From Symsagittifera roscoffensis (taxonomy: Eukaryota > Xenacoelomorpha > Acoela > Convolutidae), in NCBI RefSeq assembly GCF_963678635.1, contig NC_087065.1:17249623-17313622 (forward strand): a DNA stretch of 64,000 bases, written 5' to 3'. Position 1 is the first letter of the stretch. Each line of letters starts with the position of its first letter. This document shows, one piece after another, positions 36,823 through 48,480 of the stretch. The notes under the pieces are model-generated. The model had not been told where the DNA came from. It made no database searches and was given only the letters and a program-made list of their open reading frames with translations. The translations under genes were made by a program, and so were the position numbers.

Positions 36823-37226
36823 ATGCAAATTAACAATCATCGAAGCTCGCACAGGAAAGAGTATACAAATTCTGTCATCACAATGAAAATTATGCCTGTT
36901 TCCTATATAACAAACAGGCGCCGGATAAGATTTTGGATGCCTTTACCTACTCGACAACGCGCCCTTTATGTTCTAGGTGTAATTGGATGTTTTCATTTAC
37001 TGATTCAAACTATAGCTCGAGTATATCTTTATTTCAATCCGTTTTCTCCGTACGTTGCAGCTGTTAATGTGCTGAGCACTTACTGTTATATCTCCAACAA
37101 TGAGCAGAGGAAATACGACGAAGAATCCTATCAAAAAGTTATTAAGAGTGCTCAGTATGAATTCGAATCATACGCGACTCTTTATTCGTCAAATGTATGC
37201 TATTCAGCTAACCAGGACCCTTCAAG
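36823..37226 (+). CDS. CSGALNACT-like gene, exon 1 (cytosolic tail and membrane anchor)
   Basis: First coding exon of a type II Golgi glycosyltransferase. From the ATG at 36823 it encodes a short basic tail (with TNRRRIRFWMPLPTRQR), one membrane span at about residues 47-71 (ALYVLGVIGCFHLLIQTIAR), and the start of a lumenal stem. The frame is open further upstream, to a TTTTTTTAG acceptor-like site near 36775, so a 5' non-coding exon is possible. A second ATG at 36883 is an alternative start that also keeps the anchor. The exon ends at TTCAAG|GTTAAA with two bases of an Arg codon. The acceptor at 39814/39815 supplies the third base, so the phases fit exactly. The anchor topology is what is expected for the catalytic domain in exon 2. 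The link rests on phase, order and topology; no transcript was seen. Confidence 0.7.
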
Positions 37227-37520
37227 GTTAAAAGAATCTAATCTATTTAGCTGTTTTCTTCTAATAATTTTAATTCGAATACATACTTATTAAACACAAT
37301 TGGCTCTTTTGTGTTGCATCGCTAAATTCCTAAAGTTTTTCGTTTCCATGTTTATTTCGTAAAATTTAAATTATCAGCCTATTTTCCAGTTTGCAAGTCG
37401 AGCCTCAAAATTTGACTTCTTAAGGTACGAGATATGACAGTTCATAAAATAAATGAACATAATGAGTACTCTTATGTAGGTCTTGGTGATTTTTTTGTTA
37501 TATAGGTCTTATTAAACATA

Positions 37521-38058
37521 CTGGGCGACATTGAAAACGCTTCATCAACAATTTCGCTTAAATCTTTCCTCAAAATAAAACGGTTTAAAAAAACGGGAAA
37601 TCTTACAGACAAGCGCTTTTAAAGCAAATTTGTTACATTTCAGCAACTGTTTTGCATTTGAATTTTTACTAAATTCGAATTTCTTTACAAGCTTGAAAAC
37701 AAATTAAGCCTGAGGTTAACCAGAAAAAACCCATTTTTAATCCAACGAGAAGAGGAATGTTTAGGGCTTTACCTTCGGTTTTTTCCGGTTTTTGACCGTA
37801 AAAAGGCAATGATTTTCCAGAACTGTTAATGGATCAAGGTATTAAGTCAGTTCCAATGAAAACTTAGATAATACATAGACCTTTTTTTAACGTTTTTTTG
37901 CCTAATTTTTTTTTCTAGAGCTCAATTTTAAGGCAAATTGTCAAATTTTGTTGCTATCTATCACATGAAGCATATGCTTTTTTGCAAATTTTCAAATCAT
38001 TCACTTTAAATTTTTTGGTTCATTGAGAGTTTGCTGTTGCGTTTTCAATGTCGCCCAG
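37521..38058. mobile_element. TA-flanked MITE (Tc1/mariner type) in the intron
   Basis: The left end CTGGGCGACATTGAAAACGC is repeated as an exact reverse complement at 38039-38058, giving perfect 20-base terminal inverted repeats. Both ends are flanked by TA, the target duplication of Tc1/mariner transposases. The 538-base interior has no transposase frame, so it is non-autonomous. The perfect arms suggest a fairly young insertion. Confidence 0.85.
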
Positions 38059-38482
38059 TATAGGACTTGTCTCAGGAAAAAGTTGACGCTCAATTTTGAT
38101 TTTTCGCGGTTTGACTTGATTTATCTTTATTTATCTTTTTTCAAAAACGTCATATCACTTCATTTACTTTTTTCAAAGGAAGCCAACTCCACTATCGAAC
38201 AGCATAAATGACAAAAAACGTGATCGACTTTCAATTTCAAAAACAGATGTTCAGTTTTCTCAGCGGAATAAATAATTTACTTATTCATCCAGTGTTGTCA
38301 TATGGGGTTAATTTTATCAAAAAGTACCAATCATAAATTGTTCTTGAAGTCCAAAGAGGGTCAGATTTTTTTCTCAAGCAGTTTCAGTAAATGGCTCATT
38401 GTAATCAAAGCGGATCAGAAAGACCCAATTTTTTTTCAGTTGCTGTAAAAATGTCGGGGTTTAAATTTTTATTTTTATATCA

Positions 38483-39526
38483 TCTATTATATATTTAAAT
38501 GCGGGCTTCTTTATCTCGCCATGTTTAAGCTTTTCAACTTATTGTTTTTGCATGTTTAACGGAAGAATTTTTTCTCGTTTAAGCTATATCGTATATTGCA
38601 ACGGTTAAGATTTTTTCGATTTTCCTGTTTGAATTCAGTGTTTGTTTCACCAAGTCTGAAATTAGCAACCCAATAATGGGATTCTGTCAGGGTTTCCCCG
38701 GGTGTTGCAATTTTGGCCTCCATATTTGAATAACCAAATCTTGAGTTTATGAAAATTCTCAACCCTGTAGTTGGGGCTGTCAGGGTACTCCCAGGGGTTG
38801 CGAATCTTGCCTCCAAATATGATTTCTCAAATCCTTGTAGTTTTCGAGATATGATGTGTTTTGTGATTTCTTTTTAATTTTTCAGAAAACTTAGATTTTA
38901 AAAAATTCAAAGGATTTGAAGTTCTCAGCCTTGTAGTTGGGTACTGTAAGGGTGCTCTCAGGAGTTTCATGTTGCGAATGTTGCGTCCGAATGCGACTGC
39001 TCAAATGCTTTTAGATTCCGAGATAAGACGTTTTTAATGTCTTTTTTAATATTCAAAGAACTTAGATATAAAAATTTTCTTAAAATTTGAAATTCCCATT
39101 TCTATAATGAGGCTTTGTCAGGGTACTAATAGGGGTTGCGATTTTTTCATTCGAATATTAGTGCTGAAATGGTCGCAGTTTTCGAGATATGACGTTTTTT
39201 GTGATTTTATTTCAGAAAGTTTTTTTTTCATAAAAACTAAATTTATTTTTTTTTCACAATTTGGAAATTCTTAATCTGAAGTAAGGGGCTGTCAGAGAAC
39301 TCTCAGGGTTGCAAATCTCGCCTCCAGATATGAGTGCTTAAATTTTTTGTAGTTTTCGAGATATGGCGATTTTAAAAATTGTCCACGAACTTGGCTATAA
39401 AAAAATTTCACGAAATTCTATGGTTTTTCAAAATTTGCAAAAAAAAACTTGAGTAACTTTACAAAATTTGAAATTACCAACCCTGTAGTAAATTCGAAGC
39501 ACCGAAGGTGCGTTTCACTTGAGTTC
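38483..39526 (+). mobile_element. Helitron-like element with internal repeats, in the intron
   Basis: The 5' end is A|TCTATTATATATTTAAATGC, as in the other copies. The 3' end has the hairpin phrase GAAGCACCGAAGGTGCG near 39495-39512, but the terminal CTAG is eroded. Inside are about five diverged units of roughly 170 bases, each with CTGT(A/C)AGGGT..TC..AGGGGTTGC, 'CC..ATATGA.T.CTCAAAT' and 'TTTCGAGATATGACG' (near 38690, 38778, 38946, 39117 and 39289). No coding sequence is seen. Confidence 0.65.
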
Positions 39527-39814
39527 ATTGTATAAAATCTTGAAAGCTGTTGGATACCCCCAGCCTATTTTTGCGTTTGCTTTTAATGTCTCTTCTTTAT
39601 ATGTTTTGGGAAGTGATTTCCACGTTCAATGAAGTTTTTGAAGCACCGTAGTTATAATTTGCGCGCTAATTATCAAACCAAAGAAAATGATAAAGCAAGA
39701 TGTTTTTTTTTGCGCCTATGTTAACAGAAAATCAGTCGATAAATGACCTTTGTTGCAACCAGGCTACTCAATTTTTTGTTGATTTGTTACGCCATATTTG
39801 TCTGTTTGTTACAG

Positions 39815-40847
39815 GTCAATATTTTCCTTTGAAAGAGCTCTCATGGCACCTCTGATTAAAGCAACCTTAGAATACCATGGACTGTCACCACTTACAACCG
39901 AAGTAACAGATGTGGTGGCTGAGCCGTTTGACGGCTTCGGAAATTTATATCATCTCTTAGTCCAGAGGTCAAACGGACTGTTAAAGCTATCAACATTCCT
40001 GCCAGCAGCATCTCCAGAGTACCTGCCATCAACTTACTCATCAAGGCTAGAACACGTCAATCTTATTGTAGCCTACTCGAATGAGCCAAAACGTCTGGAA
40101 GTGTTTCTCAACTTCTTGAGGAGCCTCATGAATATTGACCAGAACTTTTCAGTTGTACTGGTAAATTTCGTCAGTAAAATGGCGGATAGAATGACAGTAG
40201 AGAATAAAATATTTACGCTAATTGGCGAAGTTCTCCCAAATCAGGAATTAAGAAACAGAGTTCAAATCATATCGCTTGTTGGACCTTTTTCAAGAGGACG
40301 TGGACTGAATACAGGAGCGAGAAAAGCTAAGTGCCCCACATCTGAGCATTCCGAAACGGGTTGTACATTATTCTTCAGTGACATTGACGTGACTTTCACA
40401 ACCGAGACTTTAAACAGGTGTCGACTGCTTTCGGAAAAGGGAAAAAGCGCTTATTTCCCCATGGTATTTAGCCAGTACAATCCAGATTTGTCTAAAATTC
40501 ATTTGACCAAATTTGAGCTGTACTTGAGCAAAGATTCAGGTTTGTGGCGCAACTTTGGATTCGGAATGTCGTGTATAGAGTCCTCGGATTTCAAAGAACG
40601 CGTTTCGTTTCCTGAGTATAACCAGTGGGGTTACGAAGACGAGCAATTTCATTCCAAGGTCAGGTCTGCAGGCTTGACAGTTTACAGGGTACCTGATCCA
40701 GGACTTATACATGCGTATCATTCCAAAAACTGTTCCAGTGCGGCAAGCAAGTTTGCATGTTATAAGTCACAGGCCTTGACTGAAGGAAGTTCACAACAAC
40801 TTGGATTGGAATTGTTCAAATTGAAGGAGAGATGTCCTGCCACTTGA
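39815..40847 (+). CDS. CSGALNACT-like gene, exon 2 (chondroitin GalNAc-transferase domain)
   Basis: This exon encodes 343 residues and the stop; with exon 1 the protein is about 478 residues, slightly shorter than the roughly 530 of vertebrate CSGALNACTs. The domain would transfer GalNAc from UDP-GalNAc onto the glycosaminoglycan linker or chain in the Golgi lumen. Visible motifs are SRGRGLNTGARKA, the metal/UDP-binding DXD in LFFSDIDVTFT (Asp324-Ile-Asp326 in the joined protein), FPMVFSQYNP, SGLWRNFGFGMSC, WGYEDEQF (about 406-413), the His-rich LIHAYHSKNC, and SSQQLGLELF near the end. The closeness of these to CSGALNACT1/2, and the lack of room for a GT31 glucuronyltransferase domain, argue against chondroitin synthase (CHSY). 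A B4GALNT3/4-type enzyme shares the domain and is a weaker alternative. The upstream in-frame TTG at 39798 lies before the acceptor and is not a start. Confidence 0.9.
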
Positions 40848-40917
40848 AATATCTAGAGGGACGAAATTAATTGACAATCTTAACCTTACCTGTATATAAA
40901 TCCTTAGATCTATTTAT

Positions 40918-41682
40918 TTACGCTTGCGATCGGCAAGTAATATCAAATCGGAATATATTCTTTTTTCAGGTTATAAACTAGTTTACTAAAATCAGTTGAA
41001 TATTTTGGGCCAGGAGTTGGCGTCGGTTCCGATGGAATGCCTCACCTCACCAACAGATCTTTTTGAGCTGTTTCGTATTTTAATTTGCAGCTCTTTTCAT
41101 TTTTTTCTTCAAATGTTGGTTGTAAATCAACTTTTTTTAATTAAGAACCGATGAATGCAGTGAAGACTCTTTTATGTCTTCATTATTTATTTATTTTTTT
41201 TGAAAATAAAATTTTGTTCACGCTCAACAAATTTTTCCCGGTTTGATTTTCTCTAGTTCAGTTGATTTCTTTTGTTTAAAGAAGGTAAAATCCACTATCG
41301 AACAGCAAAAGAATAAAGGTCACATAAAACGTGATCGACTTCTAATTTCTTTTGTGGATTTTAATTTTCAGATTTTCAAGCTAAATAAAAGTTTTAACTA
41401 TTTTATCAAAACAAAGTGGCAATCGTCAATTGTTTGTCTTCCCAAGTACTTTCTGCTGGCTACCGCTTGATAAATTTGTTTCAGTACTAAAATAACATGG
41501 GCTGTTTTGGTTTTCGGCATCTGTTTCCTCGAATTGAACGCATTCGATACAAACGTGGAAAAGTTTTCGATTTTTAAAAAGTATATGATTCCAACCAGCG
41601 GCTTCCGTCTTTTTTTGCTATATAAGTTTCTGCTAACTTTGTATTGTATCGCAAGTAGTGCGAAGCGAAGCTTTGCCTCTGT
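40918..41682 (+). mobile_element. family B hairpin-ended element, complete copy 1 (765 bp)
   Basis: It starts TTACGCTTGCGATCGGCAAG (stem CTTGC/GCAAG), followed by AATCGGAATATA, TTTTTTCAGGTTATAAACTAG and TCAGTTGAAT, and ends with the hairpin GCGAAGC-GAA-GCTTTGC (41659-41675) plus CTCTGT. The same start and end bound the copy at 53524-54285, whose length is almost equal. There are no inverted terminal repeats and no clear target duplication. Small frames inside (41243-41470, 41507-41728) are not conserved between copies. Confidence 0.7.
41205..41210 (+). terminator. candidate polyadenylation signal AATAAA
   Basis: AATAAA about 360 bases after the stop of the CSGALNACT-like gene. It lies inside the family B element at 40918-41682, so if used, the transposon supplies the 3' end. 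AT-rich DNA yields such hexamers often, so support is weak. Confidence 0.3.
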
Positions 41683-42608
41683 GTTCTATTATCCATCATT
41701 TCCCACACTTAATTTTTGGCTGCATTAGTCACGATCTTCTTGCATTATGATCTTCATTGAGATGTTGAGCGTTCTTCGGCAAAATCTTTTCGTATTCTTC
41801 AAGCAAGCTGTTCTTTAATCCCTTTTATTTATTGGCTTTCATTAACCCAGTAAAGCAAATAACTATCAATTCAGTGCTGTAAATTCAGAATGACCTCACT
41901 TGAAAATTCAGCTGCGTTGCGTTATGCAATTGCTCTAAATTCAAACAAGTTTTTTGGATTAAAAAAAATGACCAATATAAAGAGTAATAGAATTGAGAAC
42001 ATTTTCACAGTTATTTGCTTATCCAATTCACACTGAGCATATTGATGATATGAGTTTTGCTTTCTTACCAGTCTTAAATTTTCTGATGCGCTGGAGCTTG
42101 AAATATGATATATACATATATTATTCACTCCCTTGCATTTTTGAACTTCTGTACTATTTTCAGCGTCATTAATCATTTTCTCGTTGAAGTCACCATTTCT
42201 TAAATTAAATTTAGATAGTTTCTTCAGTTCATTGGTTCAGAGTTGGTGCTTATGGTCTCGTGCAATCCACTTTTGTCAATCAAACTTCAAATTTTGTAAA
42301 ATTAAAATAATAGAAATATAATTTTTTCAAGATTCAGCAGTCAGATCGAAAGAATGTATTCAGTGTGGTCTTTAATTTTGCGATTAGCAAGGATAATGCT
42401 GCCAGGGTACTAGACTTTTTTCACGTTAATAAAATGTTTATAGGAACCTTAACTGAGCGGAAAATTAGTCCAAATTTGGTATGATAAAGGTCATGCGTTT
42501 GACTCCAACCCGGTGCTGGTTTTTTGCAAAATGATTTTTTTTCCGAAAAATTCAATTGTCGTACTATCGTTTTCTGCTTATTTTTTTTGTTTTCCAAGCA
42601 TGTAGTTA
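41683..42608. other. no gene recognised
   Basis: AT-rich intergenic DNA. The 84-codon - frame at 41922-42176 is hydrophobic at its end and matches nothing I know. Confidence 0.35.
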
Positions 42609-42640
42609 TATCTATCTCTTATCTATCTATCTATATCTAC
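42609..42640. repeat. ATCT/TATC microsatellite
   Basis: A short imperfect run of TATC/ATCT tetramers just before a decayed Helitron-like start (TATATTTAAATGCGAG at about 42641). Confidence 0.9.
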
Positions 42641-42914
42641 AGTATATTTAAATGCGAGTGACAGCTATCTCCCATGTTCAAGCATAATAATTTTGCTTGT
42701 TTAACGAAAGAGTTTTTTCATGTTTAAGCTATATAATATATTGCAATGCTTAAGAAAATTTTTCTATTAGTTTTCCGCAAGGTCATTATTTTTCAGTAAT
42801 TTTTGCGAGCCCAATTTAAGTCTGTCTGTCTGTATACCTGCTTTTTTAAATTAACTTGATTATGTCTGTCTACCCGTCTCCTAATTTTTTAACTTTCAGC
42901 TATCTATTATCTAA

Positions 42915-43346
42915 TCTATTATATATTAAAATGCGCCATGACATTTTAAATTCCCAACCCTATGATGGGGCGCTCTCAGGGGTTGCAAATCTTGCCCCCG
43001 AGTATGACTTCTCAAATCGTTTTAGCTTCCGAGCGAGAGCTGACGTTTTCTAAATACATAATTTTCAAAAAATCTGTTTAAAAAATTCTCAAAATTGCAA
43101 GTTTAGCCTCAAACTTTGATTGCTCAAAACCTATCAGTTTCTGAAAAAATTCCGTTTTTGAGATTTTTCAAGATTTAGTTTTAGAAAAACTTGTCAAAGC
43201 TTGAAAGCCTAATCTCCACGTTGCCTGCTGTCACAGAACTCGGGCATGCACAACTGACTGCTTAACGCCTTTTACTTTCGGAGATGTGACGTTTTTTATA
43301 GTTTCAAAAAAGTACTTCTCAAAATTGTCGACCTATTAGGGGTTCA
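42915..43346 (+). mobile_element. Helitron-like fragment (5' end plus repeats)
   Basis: It begins A|TCTATTATATATTAAAATGC and passes directly into internal repeat units (CCCAACCCTATGATGGGGC, CTCTCAGGGGTTGC). No 3' hairpin is present; the next complete copy starts at 43347. The stretch 42930-43345 is closely similar to 45500-45938, and both precede a complete copy, so the pair was probably copied together. Confidence 0.55.
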
Positions 43347-44583
43347 TCTATTATATATTTAAATATGGGCTTCACTATCTCGCCATGTTCAGGCTTTCTC
43401 AACGTATTTTTTTGCATGTTCAATAAAAGATTTTTTTTTTCACATTTAATCTATATCGTTGGTATAATGCTATGGTTTTTTTTCGATTTTCCAGTTTAAA
43501 TGAAGTTCTCATTTTATCAAATTTGAAATTAGCAACCTGATAGTGGGATTTTGTCAGAGTTTTCCCAGGTTTTGCGTTTCTGGAAAAATTAATTTTATGA
43601 AATTGCTTATTTTTTGAAATTCTCACCCTGTAGTTAGGGGCTGTCAGGGTACTCTCAGGGGTTGCGAGTCTTGGCTCTAAATCTCACTTCTCAAATCCTT
43701 GTAGTTTTCGAGATGACGTTTTTTTGGGATTTTTTTTTCAAAATTTTTGTTTCAGAAAACTTAGATATAATAAATTTCACAAAACTTGATATTCTCATCT
43801 GTCAAGGTACTCTCAGGAGTTGTGAAATTCGCCCCCAAATATGACTGCTCAAATTTTTGTAGTTACGACGTTTTTTTATGATTTTCTCCGAAGTTAAAAA
43901 AACTAAGATGTTAAAAAATTCCAAAACGTCGATGATCTCAATCCTGTTATTGGAGTCTGTGAGGGTAATCTCAGGGGTTGCAAATCCGTCCTATAATTAT
44001 GAATGCCCAAATGTTTTTTTAGTTTAAGAGATAAGACGATTTTTATGATTTTTTTTGGAAATTAGAAAACTCAAATTTCAAAATATTTCCTTAAAGTGAA
44101 ATTCTCAACCCTGTAGTTGTTTGCTGTCAGATACTTTCAGAGATTGCGAATATTGCCACCAAATAAGACTGTTGAAATCTTGGAAGTTTTGGAGATGTGA
44201 AATTCATTCTGGTTCTCAAAAAAAAACTTTTTTAGAAAACTTAAGATGAAGTTTTTCAAAATTTGAATTTCCCAACGTTGTAGTTGGGTACTAAAAGAGT
44301 ACTCTCAAAAGTTGCAAATCTTGCGTTAAACTGCGACTGCTCATTAGCTTTTAGTTTCCCAGATGTGACGTTTCTTAGTTCTTTTTAAGTTTTTGAAGAA
44401 CTATGAAACTTCACAAAATTTTATGGTTCTTCAAAATTTGTATAAAACTTTTTTAAAAAACTTTGCAAAATTTGTAATTACGAACCTTGTATTTGGGTAC
44501 TGTCAGAGTACACTCAAAGAATGCAGATCTTATTTCCAATATATGCGGTTTATTATGAGTACCAGAGGTGCGTTAGATGCTAG
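43347..44583 (+). mobile_element. Helitron-like element, complete copy (1237 bp)
   Basis: It starts A|TCTATTATATATTTAAATATG and ends GTACCAGAGGTGCGTTAGAT then GCTAG|T. A 5' TC, a 3' CTAG (CTRR) preceded by a palindrome, and insertion between A and T without target duplication are the hallmarks of Helitrons, which move by rolling circle with a Rep/helicase. The interior is a tandem run of about seven diverged units of about 165 bases. No Rep or helicase frame exists, so the copy is non-autonomous. The small frame at 44393-44665 is repeat sequence. Confidence 0.65.
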
Positions 44584-45938
44584 TTTATATTTAAATGCAT
44601 CTGCCTATTTTCCCATGTTAAGCTATACCATCTGTCTCACGTTTAAGCTTCCAGAAACGAACTAAGATGTGCATGTTAAAGCTATATCGTAGATTGCAAT
44701 GCTTTTTTCGATTTTTTAGTTAATGAATGCTGCTGCCGATGTGTAAGGTTTAAGCTATGATGCCACAGGGGAAGACGTGGAGGACAGCGCACTGTACGAT
44801 AGTATAAAAGTGGGAGTGATCCATCTACATAATGTAACGGGCGTTTTTCGCTTCATCTTTTTTTCATCGACTTTGAAATGGACGATCCTATGGCGGGGTG
44901 CTGCCAGGTTTAACCTTGCGAATGCAAATTGTGCCTTCAATTTGAAACCAAATACTTTGAAACTGCTCAAATACGTTTAGTTTACGAGATATGACAGTTT
45001 TCTTTTCATAAATTTTCAAAGCAACTTAAGGTCATAAAGCTTCACAAAATTCAAAATTCCTAGCCCGATAGTGCGGTGCTGCCAGTGTTCTCCCATGGGT
45101 TGCAAATCTTGCCTCCAAATACGACTGCTCAATTCTTAAATTTACGTGATATGATGTTTTTTAAATGAATTTTTCAAAGTTTTGAATGAACTTATATTTC
45201 AAAAACTTGACAAAATTTCAAATTCACAACCCTATAGTGGGTTACTGTCTGGGTTCTCCCAGCTGTCAGAAAAACCACATGTTTAAGCTTGCTCACATTC
45301 AAGCTATATCGCATCTTGTCATGATAAAGAATTTTTTTCAATGTTCTAGTTTGAAATCAGTGTTTGTTTTTCTTAGTTTGAAATAAACAACCCAATAGTG
45401 GGGTGCTGTCAGGGTGCTACCATGAGTTACAAAAAAAGTCTTCTTCAAATATCACAACTCAAATTCCTTAAGCGCACGAGATTTGAAAAAAATAATAATC
45501 TCACATTTTTAATTCCCAACCCTATGGTGGGGCGCTCTCAGGGGTTGCGACTCTTGCCCCCAAGTATGACTTCTCAAATCGTTTTAACTTCTGAGATATG
45601 ACGTTTTCCAAATAAATAATTTTCAAAAATTTCAAAAAAAAATATAAATAATTTTCAAAAAATCTAGGTTTGAAAAATTTCTCTAAATTGCAAGTTTAGC
45701 CTCAAACTTTGATTGCTCAAAACCTATCAGTTTCTGAAAATATGCCGTTTTAAGATTTTTCAAAATTTAGTTTTAGAAAAACTTCTCAAAGTTTGAAAGC
45801 CTAATCTCCACGTTGCCTGCTGTCACAGAACTCGGGCCTGCACATTTGACTGCTTAACGCCTTTTACTTTCGGAGATGTGACGTTTTTTATAGTTTCAAA
45901 AAAGTACTTCTCAAAATTTTCGACCTATTAGGGGGTCA
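44584..45938 (+). repeat. Helitron-derived repeat array, ends decayed
   Basis: After a degenerate start (TTTATATTTAAATGCATCTG) the sequence consists of further roughly 170-base units (near 44900, 45075, 45245, 45410 and 45536) with the 'GGTTGC...CTTGCC.CCAA.TATGA' phrase. No intact ends. The 67-codon + frame at 44777-44980 arises from this repeat sequence. Confidence 0.55.
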
Positions 45939-46702
45939 TCTATTATATTTTTAAATGCGGGCTTAACTATCTCGCCATGCTTTTTCAACGTAATGTTTTC
46001 GCCTGTTGAACCAAAGAGTTTTTGCACGTTTATGCTATATCGTATATTGCAATGGTCAAGTTTTTTTTCGATTTTTCGGTTTGATTTTAGTGGTTATTTC
46101 ACGGAGTTTAAAATAAGCAGCTCAATATTGGGTTGCTGTCCGGATTAACCAAGGGATTGCGAATTCGCCAATTTTGAAAGGCCAAATTCTTTTTAGTTAA
46201 CGAGATATGACGTTTTTTGTGATTTAAAAAAAAATCTTAAAAAAAATGTAGAAAATTTGAATGTTTTTTTTTTCCTATTTCAAAAATCCTAACTTTGTAG
46301 TTGAGTGCTGTCAGGGCACTCTCAGGAGTCACAAATCTTGCCACAAGCGACTGCTCAAATGCTTTTAGTTTCCGAGATAAGACGTTTCTCATGATTTTTT
46401 CATTTTTTTTCGGGAAGCTTAAGTTTAAAAAATTTCAAGTAATTTGAAATTCCCAACCGTATTGTAGGATGCTGTCAGTGGCTGCAAATCTGGCTTCCAA
46501 GTTTCTCCAGAGGCCCATTAAGTTTTCGAGATGACGCTTAAATAGTTTTTCAAAATAGGAATTTAAAAAGTTTGAAATTACCATCCCTGTAATTGGGTGG
46601 AGTCAGAGTACACTTCAAGTTTGCAGATCTTGAGTCCAATATATGCGGTTTTTCATGAGTTGTCGAAAAAATTCGAAGCACCGGAGGTGCGTTAAACGCT
46701 AG
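45939..46702 (+). mobile_element. Helitron-like element, complete copy (764 bp)
   Basis: It starts A|TCTATTATATTTTTAAATGC and ends GAAGCACCGGAGGTGCGTTA, then AACGCTAG|T. It is the cleanest 3' end in the window: hairpin GCACC-GGA-GGTGC, short palindrome GCGTTAAACGC, CTAG, then T. It has about four internal repeat units and no coding capacity. Confidence 0.7.
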
Positions 46703-47208
46703 TTTTAGTTTTTTTAGCATTTGCAGATATAGATTAATTTGTTGATAGCCATCTGTCTCACGTTTATTATAAAGGTGAAGAATTTTATAATTCGAGATGA
46801 CGTTTCTTTTTTTTACAAAAAAAATCTCTTGAAATCAAACCAATAGAGCAGAGAAGTGCAAATCTGACTGTTCAGATTTGCACAGTCATTTCCCAACCCT
46901 TATCAGCCCATTTCCCAACCTTCCCAACGCCACATCAGAGAAACAAAATTGATTCTTCTTTTTTTACAGTATTCAGAAATTTAAAAAGTTTTAAGCTTGG
47001 AAAAGCATTTCGGAAAAGTCGAGTGAAAGAGGGTTTAACTTCCCAAAAATTTACGTCCATTTACTCTCCTTAGCTGTCTCTTAATTTTATGTTGCGTTTT
47101 GTTGTAATATATCAGCAAGGGCTGTATTTTTCGAAGTAGCGTTGCTGCGTTCGGTATGCTAGTTGGGTATATATATTTGAGTGGGAAATTTTGTGCCATG
47201 TTTGTTTT
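46703..47208. other. no gene; contains a perfect 11-bp hairpin at 46856-46883
   Basis: GTGCAAATCTG, a 6-base loop and CAGATTTGCAC form a perfect hairpin. It is followed by three copies of TTCCCAACC within 65 bases. Nothing else was recognised. Confidence 0.5.
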
Positions 47209-48049
47209 TTATGCTTGCAATTAGCAAGCGTTGTCAAATCAGAATGTAAACTTTTTTCGGGTTAACAACTAGTTTAACGAAATCAATTGAATCAAATTTG
47301 AATTTTCGTGAAATTGAGCATGTCTGAGATTTTGGGTTCAATACAAAAAAGGGTTGAGGGAAGCTCCTCTACATAAGCGAATATTCCTTTTTTGACAAAA
47401 GTTTACGGACCTCGGAAATTCAAGTTTTTGTTTTCTTGACCGTTTTTTTTTTAAAATTTTTGACTTTTCTTGAGAACTACCCTGCCAAACCTGGGCTTAG
47501 GGTTCAATCGAAATTTCAGGTTGGGTTTATTTTTTTGCATAACCTGCTACGCCCAATTTATTTGAACAGAGTGGTATCCTTCTCGGAAATGTAAACTTTC
47601 TGTTTTGTTGAGCGTTTTTTGGACATTCTCGATAAATTCTCTTTTTAAGTTTTCAATCGAGAAACCCGATTTTGGGAATCTTCTCTACTTTACGGGCCAC
47701 GACATGTCTTTAGCAGAAAAAAAGTTACGGATTTTGCTAAGTCAAATTGCTCCTTAATTTTTATTTTAGAAGTTTTGTCTATGAGAAAGTTTCAGAATCT
47801 CAAAAATTTTCACTCTTACTTTTTTTTATTAGAGAAACAACTAAGGTTTTGGGCAAAGTCCAAATTTTGAAATTAAGCATTTACTCCAACATCAAAAAAT
47901 CAAACACGTACTTCAAGCTTTAGTTGGGCCCTAGGTTTCCTTTGTCGAGACATACGAAAATTTTGGTTCACCTTGTTTTTTTTTCAACGTTTATTGTTTT
48001 TTTTTCGACTTATGCTTTTTTGAAAACATAATGAAACATTGAAAACAGA

Positions 48050-48480
48050 ATAAAACACGCCATATCTCAAAAACCAAAGGGATTTGAGCAGTTAAGTTAA
48101 GAAGGCAGAATTGCAACCCCATAGTGTTAAGAGTTCCAAGTTTTATTAGTTCTTTTTTTTAATCTAATTTTTTTGAAAAATCGTTGAAAAAAGCATAAAA
48201 ACCCCATATCTTGAAATTTAAAAAGAGTTGAGCAGTCAGTTTTTGATAGTGGAATTGCAGCTCCAGAGTTTATTCTGAGAGTAACCCATCACAGGGTTGA
48301 GAGTTTCAGGGTCTGTTATTCTTTTCAGACTTTTTAAAAGAAAATTGAAGAAATCATTTGAAACGCCATATCTCGGAAACCAAAAGGATTTGAGCAGGAA
48401 TGTTTGGATGCCATATTTGCAGCCCTTGAGTGTACCCTGATAACACACCACTATAGTTATGGGATCAATAATTTTCGTTG
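48050..48480 (-). repeat. Helitron-type internal repeats in reverse orientation
   Basis: On - the phrases CATATCTCG, CAAATCCTTTTGG and GGGTTACTCTCAGAATAAAC match the roughly 170-base units of the Helitron-like elements. About three units are present without ends. Confidence 0.5.

Larger units (their letters stand above)
37227..39814 (+). other. intron of the CSGALNACT-like gene
   Basis: Inferred 2588-base GT-AG intron: donor AAG|GTTAAA, acceptor TGTTACAG|GT. It contains a TA-flanked MITE (37521-38058) and a Helitron-like element (38483-39526), both in non-coding DNA, and otherwise AT-rich sequence without features. Confidence 0.65.
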
